58,235 nt of DNA from Firmicutes bacterium ADurb.Bin248 (GCA_002069725.1 MWBW01000011.1:1-58235); one strand, 5' to 3'. Shown: positions 19,097-29,193, counted from the first letter of the stretch. Notes: a model not told the origin generated them from the sequence alone. Numbers and translations: made by a program.

Positions 19097-19666
19097 TCAA
19101 TTGCCCAACTGTTCCCGCCTGTCCACGTCGACAAGCTCGCGCGGGTCGCCGATCTGGTGGAGCGTGAGGCGGTCCTCGTGGCGGCAGATCACGAGGCTGC
19201 CGCCCGCGTCCTCGGGCAGATCGCAAAGCTCGCCGAAGTACGCTTCGGGAAAGATCGCCGGATTGCCGCGGCGGGAGCCGTCGGCCATGAGCGCGATGCG
19301 ATCGGGATCTGCGCGGAAAGCGTCGATGAGCTTCGCGACGCTCCCGCGCGTCAGGCGGGGCTGGTCGCAGACCATGAACATCGCGGCGTCCGCGCCGAGC
19401 CCCTTCGCGCGCGCAAGCCCGAGGCGGATGGTGAGGGACACGCCGTCCTCCGGCCTGTCGTTGAGGACGGTCTCGAAGCCGCGCTCCTCCGCCTCGGCGA
19501 GGATGTCCTCGCAGCCGGTCACGACGATGACGCGATCGAGCTTTTCCGCGGGGATCGCGTCCATCGCGCGCTCGTAGAGCGGCTTTCCCTCGTAGAGCGC
19601 GACGAGCTTGTTCGAGCCGAAGCGCTTGCCCGCGCCCGCGGCCATTAAGATGCATACGAGCTTCAT
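19097..19666 (-). CDS. MobA/MocA-like molybdenum cofactor nucleotidyltransferase
   Basis: The 189-residue protein opens with CILMAAGAGKRFGSNKLVALYEGKPL and has VCDQPRLT and GNPAIFP, all typical of the MocA/YgfJ group that adds CMP (or GMP) to molybdopterin for molybdenum hydroxylases. Its ATG overlaps the stop of the hydantoinase gene (ATGA at 19663-19666), so translation is coupled. Together with guanine deaminase and hydantoinase this recalls the purine-catabolism clusters that include ygfJ, ssnA/guaD and hyuA next to xanthine dehydrogenase genes. The carboxy end ...QLGN-stop is written by the heptad repeat. Whether it serves a molybdenum enzyme elsewhere in the genome is inference. Confidence 0.85.
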   Translation of the reverse strand: MKLVCILMAAGAGKRFGSNKLVALYEGKPLYERAMDAIPAEKLDRVIVVTGCEDILAEAEERGFETVLNDRPEDGVSLTIRLGLARAKGLGADAAMFMVCDQPRLTRGSVAKLIDAFRADPDRIALMADGSRRGNPAIFPEAYFGELCDLPEDAGGSLVICRHEDRLTLHQIGDPRELVDVDRREQLGN

Positions 19667-21027
19667 CGGGTGTGTATGCAGCCCTTTCGGCAAATGTATT
19701 TCCCCATGCCGGGCTTTGCGAGGGCGAAGTTTTCGACCGCGTGCGCGCCGTTCACGAACACGTCGCGCGCGCGCCCCTCGATCTCAAAGCCCGCGTAAGG
19801 GGAGTTATCGCAAGCGTGCGCCGGATTCTCATCCGTTATGCAATACGAAGCCGCGGGGTCCCACACGGCGAGGTCGGCGGCATAGCCTTCGGCGACCTTT
19901 CCGCGGCCCTCCATGCCGAACAGGCGCGCGGGATTGTGGCTTAAAAGCTCCACCATGCGGGGCAGCGTGATCCTCCCCGCGCGCACGCCATAGGTGCAGA
20001 GCAGCTCGCCCCTGTGCTGCACGCCCGCGCTTCCGTTGGGCGTGAGGGAAAAATCATCCTTTCCGCGCGCCTTCTGCGCCATGGTAAACGAGCAATGGTC
20101 GGTGCCGATAAAATCGATATCGCCTTCGGCGAGCCCCCGCCAGAGCGCGTCGCAGTCCTCCTGTTTCCTGAGCGGCGGAGACATCACGAACTTCGCGCCG
20201 CCGGCCCCGCGGTACCGCTCGTCCGTGAGAAGAAGATACTGCGGGCACGTTTCGAGGTAGACCTCCTGCCCGCGGGAGCGGGCGCGCTGCGCCTCGAGAA
20301 GGCCCTCCTTCGTCGAGAGATGCACGACGTAGACCGGCGTCCCCGCAAGCTCGGCGATGCGCATGAGCCGGGCGACCGCCTCGGCCTCGACGGCGCTCGG
20401 CCGCGAGAGCGGGTGGCCTTCCGGCCCCGTGATGCCGCGCGCCCTGACCTCGCCGACCATGCGCAAGAGCACGTCCCAGTTTTCGCAGTGCGCGCCGAGC
20501 AGCGCGTTCTGTTTTGCGACGGCCTTGAGCGCCGCGTAGATGCTCCCGTCGTCCATGCGAAGCCCGTGGTAAACCATATACATTTTATAGGAGGTGACGC
20601 CGGCCGCGCTCATCGCGGGAAGCTCGGCCTCAGTCGCCTCGTCGAAGCGCGCGATCGCCATGTGGAAGCCGTAGTTGCACGAGCTTCCCCTCGCCTTCTG
20701 ATGCCAGGTTTCGAGCGCCTGGGCGAGCGTGCCTCCCGGCTCCTGTGTGGCGAAGTCCAGCACCGTCGTCGTGCCGCCGAGCAGCGCCGCCTTCGAGCCG
20801 GTGATGAAATCGTCCGCGGTTTTCGTGAAGCCCAGGTCGAGGTCGAAATGCGTGTGCGTGTCGACGAAGCCGGGCAAAACAAAGCAGCCCCGCGCGTCCA
20901 CGACCTTCGCGCCCTCCGCGGCCAGATCGGGGCCGACGCGCGCGACGCGCCCATCCTCGATCAGGACGTCCGCCCTCTGTTCCCCGTCGGAATTGACGAC
21001 GGTTCCGTTTGCGATCAGCGTTTTCAT
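19663..21027 (-). CDS. Dihydropyrimidinase / D-hydantoinase family amidohydrolase
   Basis: The 454-residue protein is a cyclic amidohydrolase: DTHTHFDLDLG for the first metal pair, the YKMYMVYHG lysine region (carboxylated Lys), GAHCENWDVLLRM, VYVVHLSTKEG, and FIGTDHCSFT with the last metal Asp. These enzymes open dihydropyrimidine or 5-substituted hydantoin rings; clostridial members near purine genes may act on allantoin-like or unknown ring compounds. The start at 21027 is chosen because the family begins MKTLIANGTVVNSDG; GGGGAAG lies 12 bases upstream. It is the first gene of the three-gene minus-strand unit and is divergent from thpR. Confidence 0.9.
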   Translation of the reverse strand: MKTLIANGTVVNSDGEQRADVLIEDGRVARVGPDLAAEGAKVVDARGCFVLPGFVDTHTHFDLDLGFTKTADDFITGSKAALLGGTTTVLDFATQEPGGTLAQALETWHQKARGSSCNYGFHMAIARFDEATEAELPAMSAAGVTSYKMYMVYHGLRMDDGSIYAALKAVAKQNALLGAHCENWDVLLRMVGEVRARGITGPEGHPLSRPSAVEAEAVARLMRIAELAGTPVYVVHLSTKEGLLEAQRARSRGQEVYLETCPQYLLLTDERYRGAGGAKFVMSPPLRKQEDCDALWRGLAEGDIDFIGTDHCSFTMAQKARGKDDFSLTPNGSAGVQHRGELLCTYGVRAGRITLPRMVELLSHNPARLFGMEGRGKVAEGYAADLAVWDPAASYCITDENPAHACDNSPYAGFEIEGRARDVFVNGAHAVENFALAKPGMGKYICRKGCIHTR

Positions 21028-21190
21028 AGGATTATGCTTCCCCGCTTTCCGCTTCGATTGTACCGCACGGGAAAACAATTGACAAGCGGGGACGCCGCTC
21101 CGTTCCCCTTCTGCCCGTCGCTCCATTTTTCGGATGTTCCCGCGCCCCGGGCATGATATAATAGCATCATACAAATTAAGGGAGGCGCCC

Positions 21191-21724
21191 ATGAGGTTAT
21201 TCATCGCCATCGAGCTGCCCAAGTCCTTCAAAGCGGAGGTTTCGCGCATACAGAAGGAGCTTAAAACTCTGAGCTGCGGCGGGCGCTTCGTGCCCGGTGA
21301 CAATTTCCACATCACGCTGCACTTCATCGGCGAGAGCGAGGACCTCGCGGGCGCGGTCGCGGCCATGCGCGAGGCCGCGCGCGGCATACGCCCGTTCACG
21401 CTGCACCTTGGCAAATACGCGAGCTTTGAGAAGGGCGCCTCGCGCACCTCCATACTCGAGGTGAAGGGCGAGCTTTCGGAATTGAACGCGCTGCGCGAAT
21501 CCCTCGAGAGCGCGCTCGCGGACAACGGCTTCTCCCGCGAGATGAAACGATTTTCCCCGCACATCACGCTCGGCCGCGCGGTCGGGCACGACGCGCTCGC
21601 GGACGCGGAGCTGAAGGCGCTCTCCCCGAACGCGTCCATGACGGTATTCGGCATCACGCTCTTTGAGAGCGTGCGGCGGGAAGGGCGCATGGTCTACCGC
21701 GCGCTGCACAAGGAGAGCTTCTGA
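21191..21724 (+). CDS. thpR: RNA 2',3'-cyclic phosphodiesterase
   Basis: Member of the 2H phosphoesterase superfamily (LigT/ThpR), 177 residues. Both catalytic motifs are present: HITLHFIGE near residue 40 and HITLGRAV near residue 121. The family hydrolyses 2',3'-cyclic phosphate RNA ends. A GGGAGG site precedes the ATG, and an extended -10 box (TGATATAAT, TATAAT at 21157-21162) provides a likely promoter. Its TGA overlaps the ATG of addB by one base, so it starts the long repair and translation operon that ends with prfA. Confidence 0.93.
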   Translation: MRLFIAIELPKSFKAEVSRIQKELKTLSCGGRFVPGDNFHITLHFIGESEDLAGAVAAMREAARGIRPFTLHLGKYASFEKGASRTSILEVKGELSELNALRESLESALADNGFSREMKRFSPHITLGRAVGHDALADAELKALSPNASMTVFGITLFESVRREGRMVYRALHKESF

Positions 21725-24700
21725 TGGGAGCCGACGTCACGCTCGTCGTCGGCCGCGCCGGCGCGGGCAAAAGCGCGTATCTGCACGGCTGCGCGGCAAA
21801 AATCGCGGCCGCGGGTGGGCGCGCCTACTACATCGTGCCCGAGCAGTTCACGTTTGAAACCGAGCGCGCGCTGTGCGCGAAGCTCGGGGGCCTCATCGAC
21901 ATACACGTCTGCTCCTTCACGACGCTCGCCGAAAGGGTCCTTCGGGAAACCGGCGAGCGGCGCGTGTTCCTCACCCGGCAGGGGCGAAGGATGGTCATAC
22001 GCAAGTGCGCCGAGGATCTTGCCGACGCGCTCGTCGCCTTCGCGCGCGTGCGCGACCGTCCCGGCTTCAGCGAGGCGTGCGACGAATTCTTCACGCTGTG
22101 CAAGCGCTTCGACATCTACCCGGAGCAGCTCTCGCAGGCGGCGGAAAAGCTCCCCGAGGGCGCGCCGCTCCAGGAAAAGCTCACCGATCTCGCGCGCCTC
22201 TACGGCGCGTATCAGGAACACCTCGGAGCTCGCCGGATGGACGCGGAGGACGCGTTCTTCGCGCTCTGCGAGCGGCTCCCTCAATCGGGCGTGCGCGGGG
22301 CCGAGATCGTCATAGACGGGTTCGACCTGGTGAGCGAGCAGCTTTTCGACATCATCTCGGCGCTCATGGACGTTTGCTCGCACATGACCGTCGCGCTGCG
22401 CGCCGACCCCTATCCGCCCGGACGCGACGCGCGCGTGTTCGCCGCGGAGGAGCGCGTGCGCGAACGCATAGAGGCCATCGCCGCCGGCAAGAAGCGTTCG
22501 GTCGGCGTCGTGCGTCTGCCGCGCGGGGGCGCCGCGATCCCGGAATCGGAAACAAAGGCTCCCGCGCTTGCCCACCTCGAGCGCGAGGGCTTCGCCTATC
22601 CGTACGCGCCGTTTTCGGGATCTTCGGGCGGCGCGATCCGCCTGTTCGCGGGCACCGACGTGCGCGCGGAGGCCGAGGCCGCCGCCGACGCCGCGCTCGC
22701 CGCGGCGGACGCGGGCATGCGCTACCGCGACATGGCGATCATCGCGACCAACATGGAGCTTTACCTCGAGCCCGTGAGCCGCGCGCTGCGCGCGCGGGGC
22801 ATCCCGTTTTTCACGGACGCGAAGCGGCCGCTCTCGGTCTACCCCGCGGCGCGGCTCATGAAGCTCATGGGCCCGCTCGCGGCGCTCCGGGCGGGGCTCT
22901 CCTCGCGCGACGCCGCGGGCAAGGCTGCGGCGCTCTACGAGTATATGGAAGCCCTCTCGCTTCGCGACCAGCTCGCGGCGCTCACATCGAAGCTGCGCGC
23001 CGAGGGAAGCTTCGAACTCATGGAGGAGCACGCGCAGGTATACAACATGCTGCTCGAGCTCATCAGCCAGCTCCACGCGATACTCGGCGGGGCGAAGATA
23101 TCCAACGCGCGCTTCCTCGACATATTCGAGGAGGGGATTTCCTCCTACGAGGTCGGCGTCATCCCCACGAGCGCGGACCAGCTCCTTCTGGGCAGCCTCG
23201 GGCGCAGCCGCGCGCGGCCGCTCGAGGCGCTGTTCGTGCTGGGCGCGTCGCAGGGCATGTTCCCCGCCTCCGTCGCGGACGACGGGATGATCAGCGACGA
23301 GGAGATCGCCTCGCTCGCGTCCCTCGGCCTCGCGGAATTGCCCGACACGCGCCGGCGCGCCGACAAGGAGCTTTCGGATGTTTACGGCGCGGTGACCAAG
23401 CCGCGCAGGCTTTTGTATCTTTCCTATTCGCTCGACGGGGCGCAAAACGCGCCCTGCGCGCTCATCGACCGCGTGCGGGAGCTTTTTTCGGATGTCAGGC
23501 TCAATTCGGACATAGAGCCCGCGGCGCCCGGATCGCCCGAAACCGCCCTGCGCGCGCTCGCGGTGAAGCTGCGCGCGGGCGTCGACGCGGGGGAGCTTTC
23601 CGAGGACGCGGCGCGGCTTTACGCCGCCTTCGCCGCAAGGGACCCCGGCGAGGGCTGGGGAAAACGGCTTTTTGCGATCGAGCGGGCGCTGTTCCACAGC
23701 GTTTCGCCCGAGCCCTTCGGCAGGGAGCTCGCCTCGGCGCTCTACGGCGCGCCGCTCTACGGCAGCGCCTCGCGCGCGGAAACGTACCACGCCTGCCCGT
23801 TCCGCCATTTCGCGCGCTACGGGCTGCGCCTCGCGCCGCGCAGGGAATACCGCGAGCAGCCCGCCGACGAGGGCAATTTCTGCCACGACGCGCTGTGCGC
23901 CTTCACGCGGGCGCTCACGGAATCCGGCAAAGCGCCCGGCGCGATTTGCGAAGAGGAGGTCGACGCCATGCTCGCGCGCATCCTCCCCGAACTCGCGCAA
24001 ACGCACAACAACGGCATCCTGCTCGACACGCCGCGCAACCGCGCGCTCCTCGCGCGACTGTGCCGCAGGATCTCCGCCACGGCCAAGGCCATCGTGCGCC
24101 AGCTCGCGGCGGGCGGCTTCCGGGTCGAGGGCAGCGAGGTCGAGTTCGGCCCCGGCAAGCCCTTCCCCGCGCTGACGCTCGAGCTTGCGGGCGGCGGAAG
24201 CTACATCCTCTCGGGCAGGATCGACCGCGTGGACGCATACGAGAGCCCGTCGGGCGAAACATACGTGCGCGTGGTCGATTACAAGCTCGGCTTCAAATCC
24301 CTTTCCTACGGGGAGATCGACGCGGGGCTCGCCTTGCAGCTCCCGCTCTACATCCGCGCCGTCACGGCGGCGGCAAAGGCCGAGCGCAGGGCCGCGGGCA
24401 TGTATTACATGCGCGTGCGCGAGCCTTCGCTGCCCGAGCTCGACGCGGACGAATGGATGAAAAAGCTCAACGAGCAGTTCCGCATGGCGGGCATCTCCGT
24501 CAGGGACGCGGCGCTGCTCGAGGCGGGCGGCGCGGGCGTGGTCATACCGCGGGCGAACAGCATGTATACCGTCGGGGAGGAGCGCTTTTTCGAGGCGACA
24601 TCACGCGCGCTCGCGCGCGCGAAGGACGCCGCCGCGGGCATACTCGAGGGCCGCGCCGATGCCGCGCCCGTCCGGCGAAGCGGCGGAGGCACCGCCTGCG

Positions 24701-24831
24701 CGTACTGCGACTTCCCGACCTTGTGCGCGTTCGACGCGCAGCTTCCCGGCTGCGCCTACCGGAGCGTTAAAAAAATGAAGGCGGACGCGTTCTTCAGCGG
24801 GGAGGGTGGCGATGGCAAGCTGGACGCCTGA
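21724..24831 (+). CDS. addB: ATP-dependent helicase-nuclease subunit B (AddB)
   Basis: AddB pairs with AddA to process double-strand DNA breaks for recombination. The 1035-residue protein has the amino-terminal P-loop GRAGAGKS at residues 10-17 and the IVPEQFTFETERAL block. Its C-terminal RecB-like nuclease domain contains RVVDYKLG, and the iron-sulfur cysteines are seen in TYHACPFRHFARYGL and the closing CAYCDFPTLC...PGC. Length is a little below the Bacillus protein (about 1160). It overlaps thpR by one base and addA by 20 bases. Confidence 0.96.
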   Translation: MGADVTLVVGRAGAGKSAYLHGCAAKIAAAGGRAYYIVPEQFTFETERALCAKLGGLIDIHVCSFTTLAERVLRETGERRVFLTRQGRRMVIRKCAEDLADALVAFARVRDRPGFSEACDEFFTLCKRFDIYPEQLSQAAEKLPEGAPLQEKLTDLARLYGAYQEHLGARRMDAEDAFFALCERLPQSGVRGAEIVIDGFDLVSEQLFDIISALMDVCSHMTVALRADPYPPGRDARVFAAEERVRERIEAIAAGKKRSVGVVRLPRGGAAIPESETKAPALAHLEREGFAYPYAPFSGSSGGAIRLFAGTDVRAEAEAAADAALAAADAGMRYRDMAIIATNMELYLEPVSRALRARGIPFFTDAKRPLSVYPAARLMKLMGPLAALRAGLSSRDAAGKAAALYEYMEALSLRDQLAALTSKLRAEGSFELMEEHAQVYNMLLELISQLHAILGGAKISNARFLDIFEEGISSYEVGVIPTSADQLLLGSLGRSRARPLEALFVLGASQGMFPASVADDGMISDEEIASLASLGLAELPDTRRRADKELSDVYGAVTKPRRLLYLSYSLDGAQNAPCALIDRVRELFSDVRLNSDIEPAAPGSPETALRALAVKLRAGVDAGELSEDAARLYAAFAARDPGEGWGKRLFAIERALFHSVSPEPFGRELASALYGAPLYGSASRAETYHACPFRHFARYGLRLAPRREYREQPADEGNFCHDALCAFTRALTESGKAPGAICEEEVDAMLARILPELAQTHNNGILLDTPRNRALLARLCRRISATAKAIVRQLAAGGFRVEGSEVEFGPGKPFPALTLELAGGGSYILSGRIDRVDAYESPSGETYVRVVDYKLGFKSLSYGEIDAGLALQLPLYIRAVTAAAKAERRAAGMYYMRVREPSLPELDADEWMKKLNEQFRMAGISVRDAALLEAGGAGVVIPRANSMYTVGEERFFEATSRALARAKDAAAGILEGRADAAPVRRSGGGTACAYCDFPTLCAFDAQLPGCAYRSVKKMKADAFFSGEGGDGKLDA

Positions 24832-27800
24832 ACAGAAGCGCGCGATCGAAGCCGCGGGCGACATACTCGTGAGCGCGGGCGCGGGCAGCGGCAAGACCGC
24901 GGTGCTCACGGAGCGCATCGTGCGCCTCGTGCGCGAGGGGCTGGACATCAGGCGGCTGCTGTGCGTGACCTTCACCAACGCCGCCGCCAACGAGATGAAG
25001 AAGCGCATCGAACGCGGGCTTTACGAGGCGGCGCTGCGCGCGGGCGACGAGGCCGAGGCCGCGCGCCTCAACGAGGCCGCGCGCGAGAGCGCGAACGCCG
25101 CGATCTCGACGCTGCACTCCTTCTGCACGCAGGTTTTGCGCCGCCACTTCGGGGAGGCGGGGCTCGATCCGAACTTCCGCGTGGCCGACGAGAGCGAAAC
25201 CGCGCTCATGCGCGAGCAGGTGTGGGATGAGCTGTGCAACGCGCGCCTCGAGCAAAACGGGGAGCCTTTCGCGCTGCTTCTCGAGGCGCTCGGCAGCGAC
25301 GAGGCCGCGTTTGAGGCAGTAAACGAGCTGCACGACTTCCTGATTTCCCTGCCCGAGCCTTTTGCCTTCCTCGACGGGGTCGAGCTTCAGTACGATGTTA
25401 CGGCGGACGAGCTCGAGGCCTCCCCGCACGCGGAGGCGCTCGTCGCGGCGACGCGCAGGCGCATACTCGCCAAGGTCGCCTCGCTCGCCCACATCCGCGA
25501 CGCCGTCGCGGGGGCTTGCCCGGCTGCGGCGGCGTTCGTCGACGCGGAGCTGCTCTTCGCGCGCGCGGCCGCCATGCAAAAAACGCCCTCGGCGCTCGCC
25601 GCGGCGCTCAGGGAGAGCCCGCATGCCGGCGGCGGGCGCATCAGTTACCGCGGCTGCCCCGAGACGCTTATCGAGCCTTTGAAAAAAGCGCGGGCGAAGC
25701 TCAAGGAGGCTCTCGCCGGCGAGGCCAAGCTTTACGCGCGCGGCTTGGAGGCCGAAGCGCGGCTGATCGAAAGGCTGCGGCCGCTGATGTGCGAGCTTTG
25801 CGCGGCGACGCGGGATTTCATGGGGCGCTTCCTCGCCCTCAAGCGCGAGAAGTCCGTCATCGACTACGGGGATATGGAACAGCTTTCCCTGGCGCTGCTC
25901 CGAAGCGACGCCGTCGCCGCGGAGTACCGCCGCCGCTTCGCGCATGTGTTCATGGACGAGTACCAGGACTGCAACGCCGTGCAGGAGGAGATCATAAATC
26001 GCGTCTCGACGCCGGGATCTCTCTTTCTCGTGGGGGACGTGAAGCAGTCGATCTATCGCTTCCGCGCGGCGGAACCCGCGCTGTTTCTCGCGCGCTATCT
26101 CCGCTACGCGGACCCCGGCAAGGGCCTTCGCATCGACCTGAACGCGAACTTTCGAAGCTCCGCAGGCGTGATCGGCGCGGTAAACTCCGTATTCTCGCGC
26201 CTGATGCGCGCCGAGGTCGCGGAGCTCGATTACGACAAAAGCGCCGCGCTCGCGCACGCGCGCGACGAGCTCGGTCCGCCGGGCGCCTTCCCCGCGGCGG
26301 AGTTCGTGTTCGCGGATCTTCTTATGGATATCCCAGAGATGGAACTTCCGGAGGAGGACGCGCGGGAGCCGTTAATCGAGGAGGATGCCGCCCCCGGGGA
26401 GGACGCGGACGATGAGTCGCCCGAGCCGCGCGGCGTCGCCGAGGCGGAGGCGCTGCTCGCGGCCAAACGCATACGGGACATCATGGAACACGAGACGTTG
26501 TACGATCCGCGCGAGAAAGCCATGCGAAAGCCGCGCTATTCCGACTTCGTGGTTCTGCTTCGCAGCTACAAAAACGTCGCGGAAACCTGGCTTTCGGCGC
26601 TCAGCCTCGCGGGCGTGCCCGCCTACGGGGAGCTCGCGGGCGGCTTTTTCGACGCCGTCGAGGTGCGCGTGTTCCTCGAGCTGCTGCGCGTCATAGACAA
26701 CCGGCGCCAGGATATCCCCATGGCCGCGGTGCTGCGCTCCCCCGTGGGCGGCTTTTCGACCGAGGAGATCATAGAGCTTCGCGCGCTTTACGGCAAAGGC
26801 GCATCCTCCGGGAACCCGTGGAGCTGCTGTGATTCCCTCGCCGCCGCGGCGCAAACGGACACGGAGCTCGGGCATAAGGCCAAGGTCTTCCTCGACCGGC
26901 TCGCGCGCTGGCAGGAGCTCGCCGCGCTCACGAGCGTGCAGTCGCTCATCGGAAAACTGCTGGACGACACGGATTACGCCCTCTTCTGCCGCGCCCTGCC
27001 GGGCGGGCGGCAGCGCGAGGCCAACCTCGACGCGCTCATCGACAAGGCGCGCGCGTTCGAGGCGACGGGCGCGAGCGGGCTCGGCGCGTTCCTCGCCTAT
27101 GCGGACAGGCTGCGCGACAAGGGCGCGCCGGGCACGGCGCAGTCCGCCGGGGCGGACGTCGTGCGCGTGATGACCATACACGCGAGCAAGGGGCTGGAGT
27201 TCCCGTATGTGATGCTCGGCGGGCTTTCGCGCGGCTTCCACGCCGAGCGCAAAAAGCTCTTGCTCGACGCGCGGCTCGGCGCGGCGGCGCGCTTCACGCT
27301 CGGCGGCATACGGCAGGATTCGCTCTACGCGCGCGCCATACAGGCGCGGCGCGCGGCGCTCGCCGTCGCCGAGGAGATGCGCGTGCTCTACGTCGCCATG
27401 ACCCGCGCGCGGGAAAAGCTCGTGCTGCTGTGCGCGACGCCGCGCGGGGACCGCCTCGTCGCCGCCGCCGCGGGGCCGCGGGAATCCGCCTGCGTCGCGC
27501 AGGAAGGGAGCTTCGCCGCGTGGCTTCTCGGGTGCATACTCCACGCAAGGGAGGGCAACGCGCTTCGCGCGCGCTACGGCCTGCCGGAATTGCCGGACGC
27601 GCCCGAGCTCGGCATCGCGCTTCGATGCGAAGCGTGCGACGCGGCGCCGCTCGCCGCCGGCCGCATGGGAGAAGCCGCCTTCGCGCGCGCGCTCGAGCGG
27701 GCGCGGCTGCTCTCGCCCGACGCTTCGCTGCTCCGCCGCGCGTACGCGTACTGCGCGGACACCGAGGTGCCCAGCAAGGTCAGCGTCACGGGGCTCGCAG

Positions 27801-28375
27801 GCCACGAGGCGAGGCTGACCGAAGCGCCGGACTTCCTGCTCGAGGCGCGCATGACGCCCGCGGATCGCGGCACGGCTTACCACGCGCTCATGCAGCGCAT
27901 ACCGCTGCGCGCGCACGACGAGCAAAGCGTCGGGGCGGAGCTCGGGCGCCTCGTCGAAACGGGCCATCTCTCCCGGTTGCAGGCGGACGCCGTCAGGCCC
28001 GCGGAGATCGCGGCCTTCTTCGCCTCGGACATCGGCCGCCGCCTCGTCGCGGCCCAAACCGTGCGGCGTGAAATGGAGTTCAACATCAACATGAGCGCGC
28101 GCTCCCTCGGCCTCGCGGATAACGACTCCCCCGTCGTGGTTCAGGGCGTCATCGACTGCTGCTTTATGGAAAACGGCCGCTGGGTGCTGCTCGATTATAA
28201 GACCGACTTCGTGCCGCCCGGCGTCCGCGCAAACGAAGCCGCGCTCAAACACGCGCGGCAGGTCAGCCTCTACGCCGAGGCGCTCGCGCGGCTCACGGGC
28301 ATCCCCGTCGCCGGGAGGATGATCTTCTTCTTCGCGCTGGGCGAGGCCGCGGCCGTTCCGGAGGACGCGCCATGA
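24812..28375 (+). CDS. addA: ATP-dependent helicase-nuclease subunit A (AddA)
   Basis: The 1187-residue UvrD-type 3'-5' helicase with a C-terminal nuclease. Visible motifs are SAGAGSGKTAVLTERI (Walker A), TFTNAAANEMKKRI, FMDEYQDCN (Walker B), VGDVKQSIYRFRAAEP, TIHASKGLEFPYV, YVAMTRAREKLV, and LLDYKTDFV in the nuclease domain. The ATG at 24812 is favoured over the GTG at 24806 because GGGGAGGG lies just upstream of it. The stop overlaps the prmC start (ATGA). Confidence 0.97.
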   Translation: MASWTPEQKRAIEAAGDILVSAGAGSGKTAVLTERIVRLVREGLDIRRLLCVTFTNAAANEMKKRIERGLYEAALRAGDEAEAARLNEAARESANAAISTLHSFCTQVLRRHFGEAGLDPNFRVADESETALMREQVWDELCNARLEQNGEPFALLLEALGSDEAAFEAVNELHDFLISLPEPFAFLDGVELQYDVTADELEASPHAEALVAATRRRILAKVASLAHIRDAVAGACPAAAAFVDAELLFARAAAMQKTPSALAAALRESPHAGGGRISYRGCPETLIEPLKKARAKLKEALAGEAKLYARGLEAEARLIERLRPLMCELCAATRDFMGRFLALKREKSVIDYGDMEQLSLALLRSDAVAAEYRRRFAHVFMDEYQDCNAVQEEIINRVSTPGSLFLVGDVKQSIYRFRAAEPALFLARYLRYADPGKGLRIDLNANFRSSAGVIGAVNSVFSRLMRAEVAELDYDKSAALAHARDELGPPGAFPAAEFVFADLLMDIPEMELPEEDAREPLIEEDAAPGEDADDESPEPRGVAEAEALLAAKRIRDIMEHETLYDPREKAMRKPRYSDFVVLLRSYKNVAETWLSALSLAGVPAYGELAGGFFDAVEVRVFLELLRVIDNRRQDIPMAAVLRSPVGGFSTEEIIELRALYGKGASSGNPWSCCDSLAAAAQTDTELGHKAKVFLDRLARWQELAALTSVQSLIGKLLDDTDYALFCRALPGGRQREANLDALIDKARAFEATGASGLGAFLAYADRLRDKGAPGTAQSAGADVVRVMTIHASKGLEFPYVMLGGLSRGFHAERKKLLLDARLGAAARFTLGGIRQDSLYARAIQARRAALAVAEEMRVLYVAMTRAREKLVLLCATPRGDRLVAAAAGPRESACVAQEGSFAAWLLGCILHAREGNALRARYGLPELPDAPELGIALRCEACDAAPLAAGRMGEAAFARALERARLLSPDASLLRRAYAYCADTEVPSKVSVTGLAGHEARLTEAPDFLLEARMTPADRGTAYHALMQRIPLRAHDEQSVGAELGRLVETGHLSRLQADAVRPAEIAAFFASDIGRRLVAAQTVRREMEFNINMSARSLGLADNDSPVVVQGVIDCCFMENGRWVLLDYKTDFVPPGVRANEAALKHARQVSLYAEALARLTGIPVAGRMIFFFALGEAAAVPEDAP

Positions 28376-29193
28376 GCCGGGCGACGCTGCTTGAGATTGT
28401 GAGGGATACCGCGCAAGCGCTGCGGGACCTTTCCCCCGACGAAGCGCAGACCGAGGCGCGCCTGCTCGTCGCAGCCGCGGCGGGCCTGCCGCCGCGGGAT
28501 GTGTTCCGCTTCAGCCGGACGGAATTGAGCGCGCCGCAGGAGGCTTCGCTCCGCTCGCTCCTTTCCGAACGGCTTACGGGCAAGCCGCTGCAATACATAT
28601 TAGGAGAATGGGAATTCATGGGACTCCCCTTTAAGACCGACGCGCGCGCGCTGATCCCCAGGCAGGATACGGAAACGCTGTGCGAAGCCTGCCTCGCGCT
28701 CATCCGCGGGCGCGGATACAAAAGCTGCCTCGATCTGTGCTGCGGCTCGGGCTGCGTCGGCATATCGCTCGCCAGGCTCTCGGGAATCCGCGTCGCGCTC
28801 GCGGACGTGGACGAGGCCGCGCTTTCCCTCGCGCGCGAAAACGCCGCAATCAACAACGTCTCCGCCGCGTTTATGAAAAGCGACCTTCTCGAAAACGTGC
28901 GCGGGCGCTATGACCTCGTCGCCTGCAACCCGCCCTATCTTTCCGACGCGGACATGCGCAGCCTCCAGCGCGAGGTGGCGTTCGAGCCGCGGGGGGCGCT
29001 CTACGGCGGCGCGGACGGGCTCGATTTCTACCGCGCGCTCGCGCAAAGCGCGATGGAATTTATTAATCCCGGCGGCGCGCTCGTCATGGAGGTCGGCTTC
29101 GGCCAGGCCGAGGCCGTCTCCCGGCTGTTCCCGAAAACCGAGCGCACGCGCGACCTCAACGGCATAGAGAGGGTGGTGACGGCGTACCGATGA
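28372..29193 (+). CDS. prmC: Peptide chain release factor N5-glutamine methyltransferase
   Basis: PrmC methylates the Gln of the GGQ motif in release factors. The 273-residue protein has the N-terminal helical domain, LIPRQDTETL, the SAM loop DLCCGSGCVG (121-130) and the catalytic NPPY (186-189). Its target release factor, prfA, is two genes downstream in the same operon, the normal partnership, although a capA-like gene separates them. Four-base overlaps (ATGA) join it to both neighbours. Confidence 0.96.
   Translation: MSRATLLEIVRDTAQALRDLSPDEAQTEARLLVAAAAGLPPRDVFRFSRTELSAPQEASLRSLLSERLTGKPLQYILGEWEFMGLPFKTDARALIPRQDTETLCEACLALIRGRGYKSCLDLCCGSGCVGISLARLSGIRVALADVDEAALSLARENAAINNVSAAFMKSDLLENVRGRYDLVACNPPYLSDADMRSLQREVAFEPRGALYGGADGLDFYRALAQSAMEFINPGGALVMEVGFGQAEAVSRLFPKTERTRDLNGIERVVTAYR

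Noticed and set aside
21694..24006. Long antisense reading frame (770 codons) across addB
   Set aside because: It is a shadow of addB in GC-rich DNA: Arg/Ala/Glu-rich without domains, while the plus strand has all AddB motifs. The same holds for the long antisense frames over DUF885 (1817-3958) and addA (24794-26257).
24806..24811. GTG start for addA at 24806
   Set aside because: It lies within the ribosome binding site GGGGAGGG that serves the ATG at 24812.
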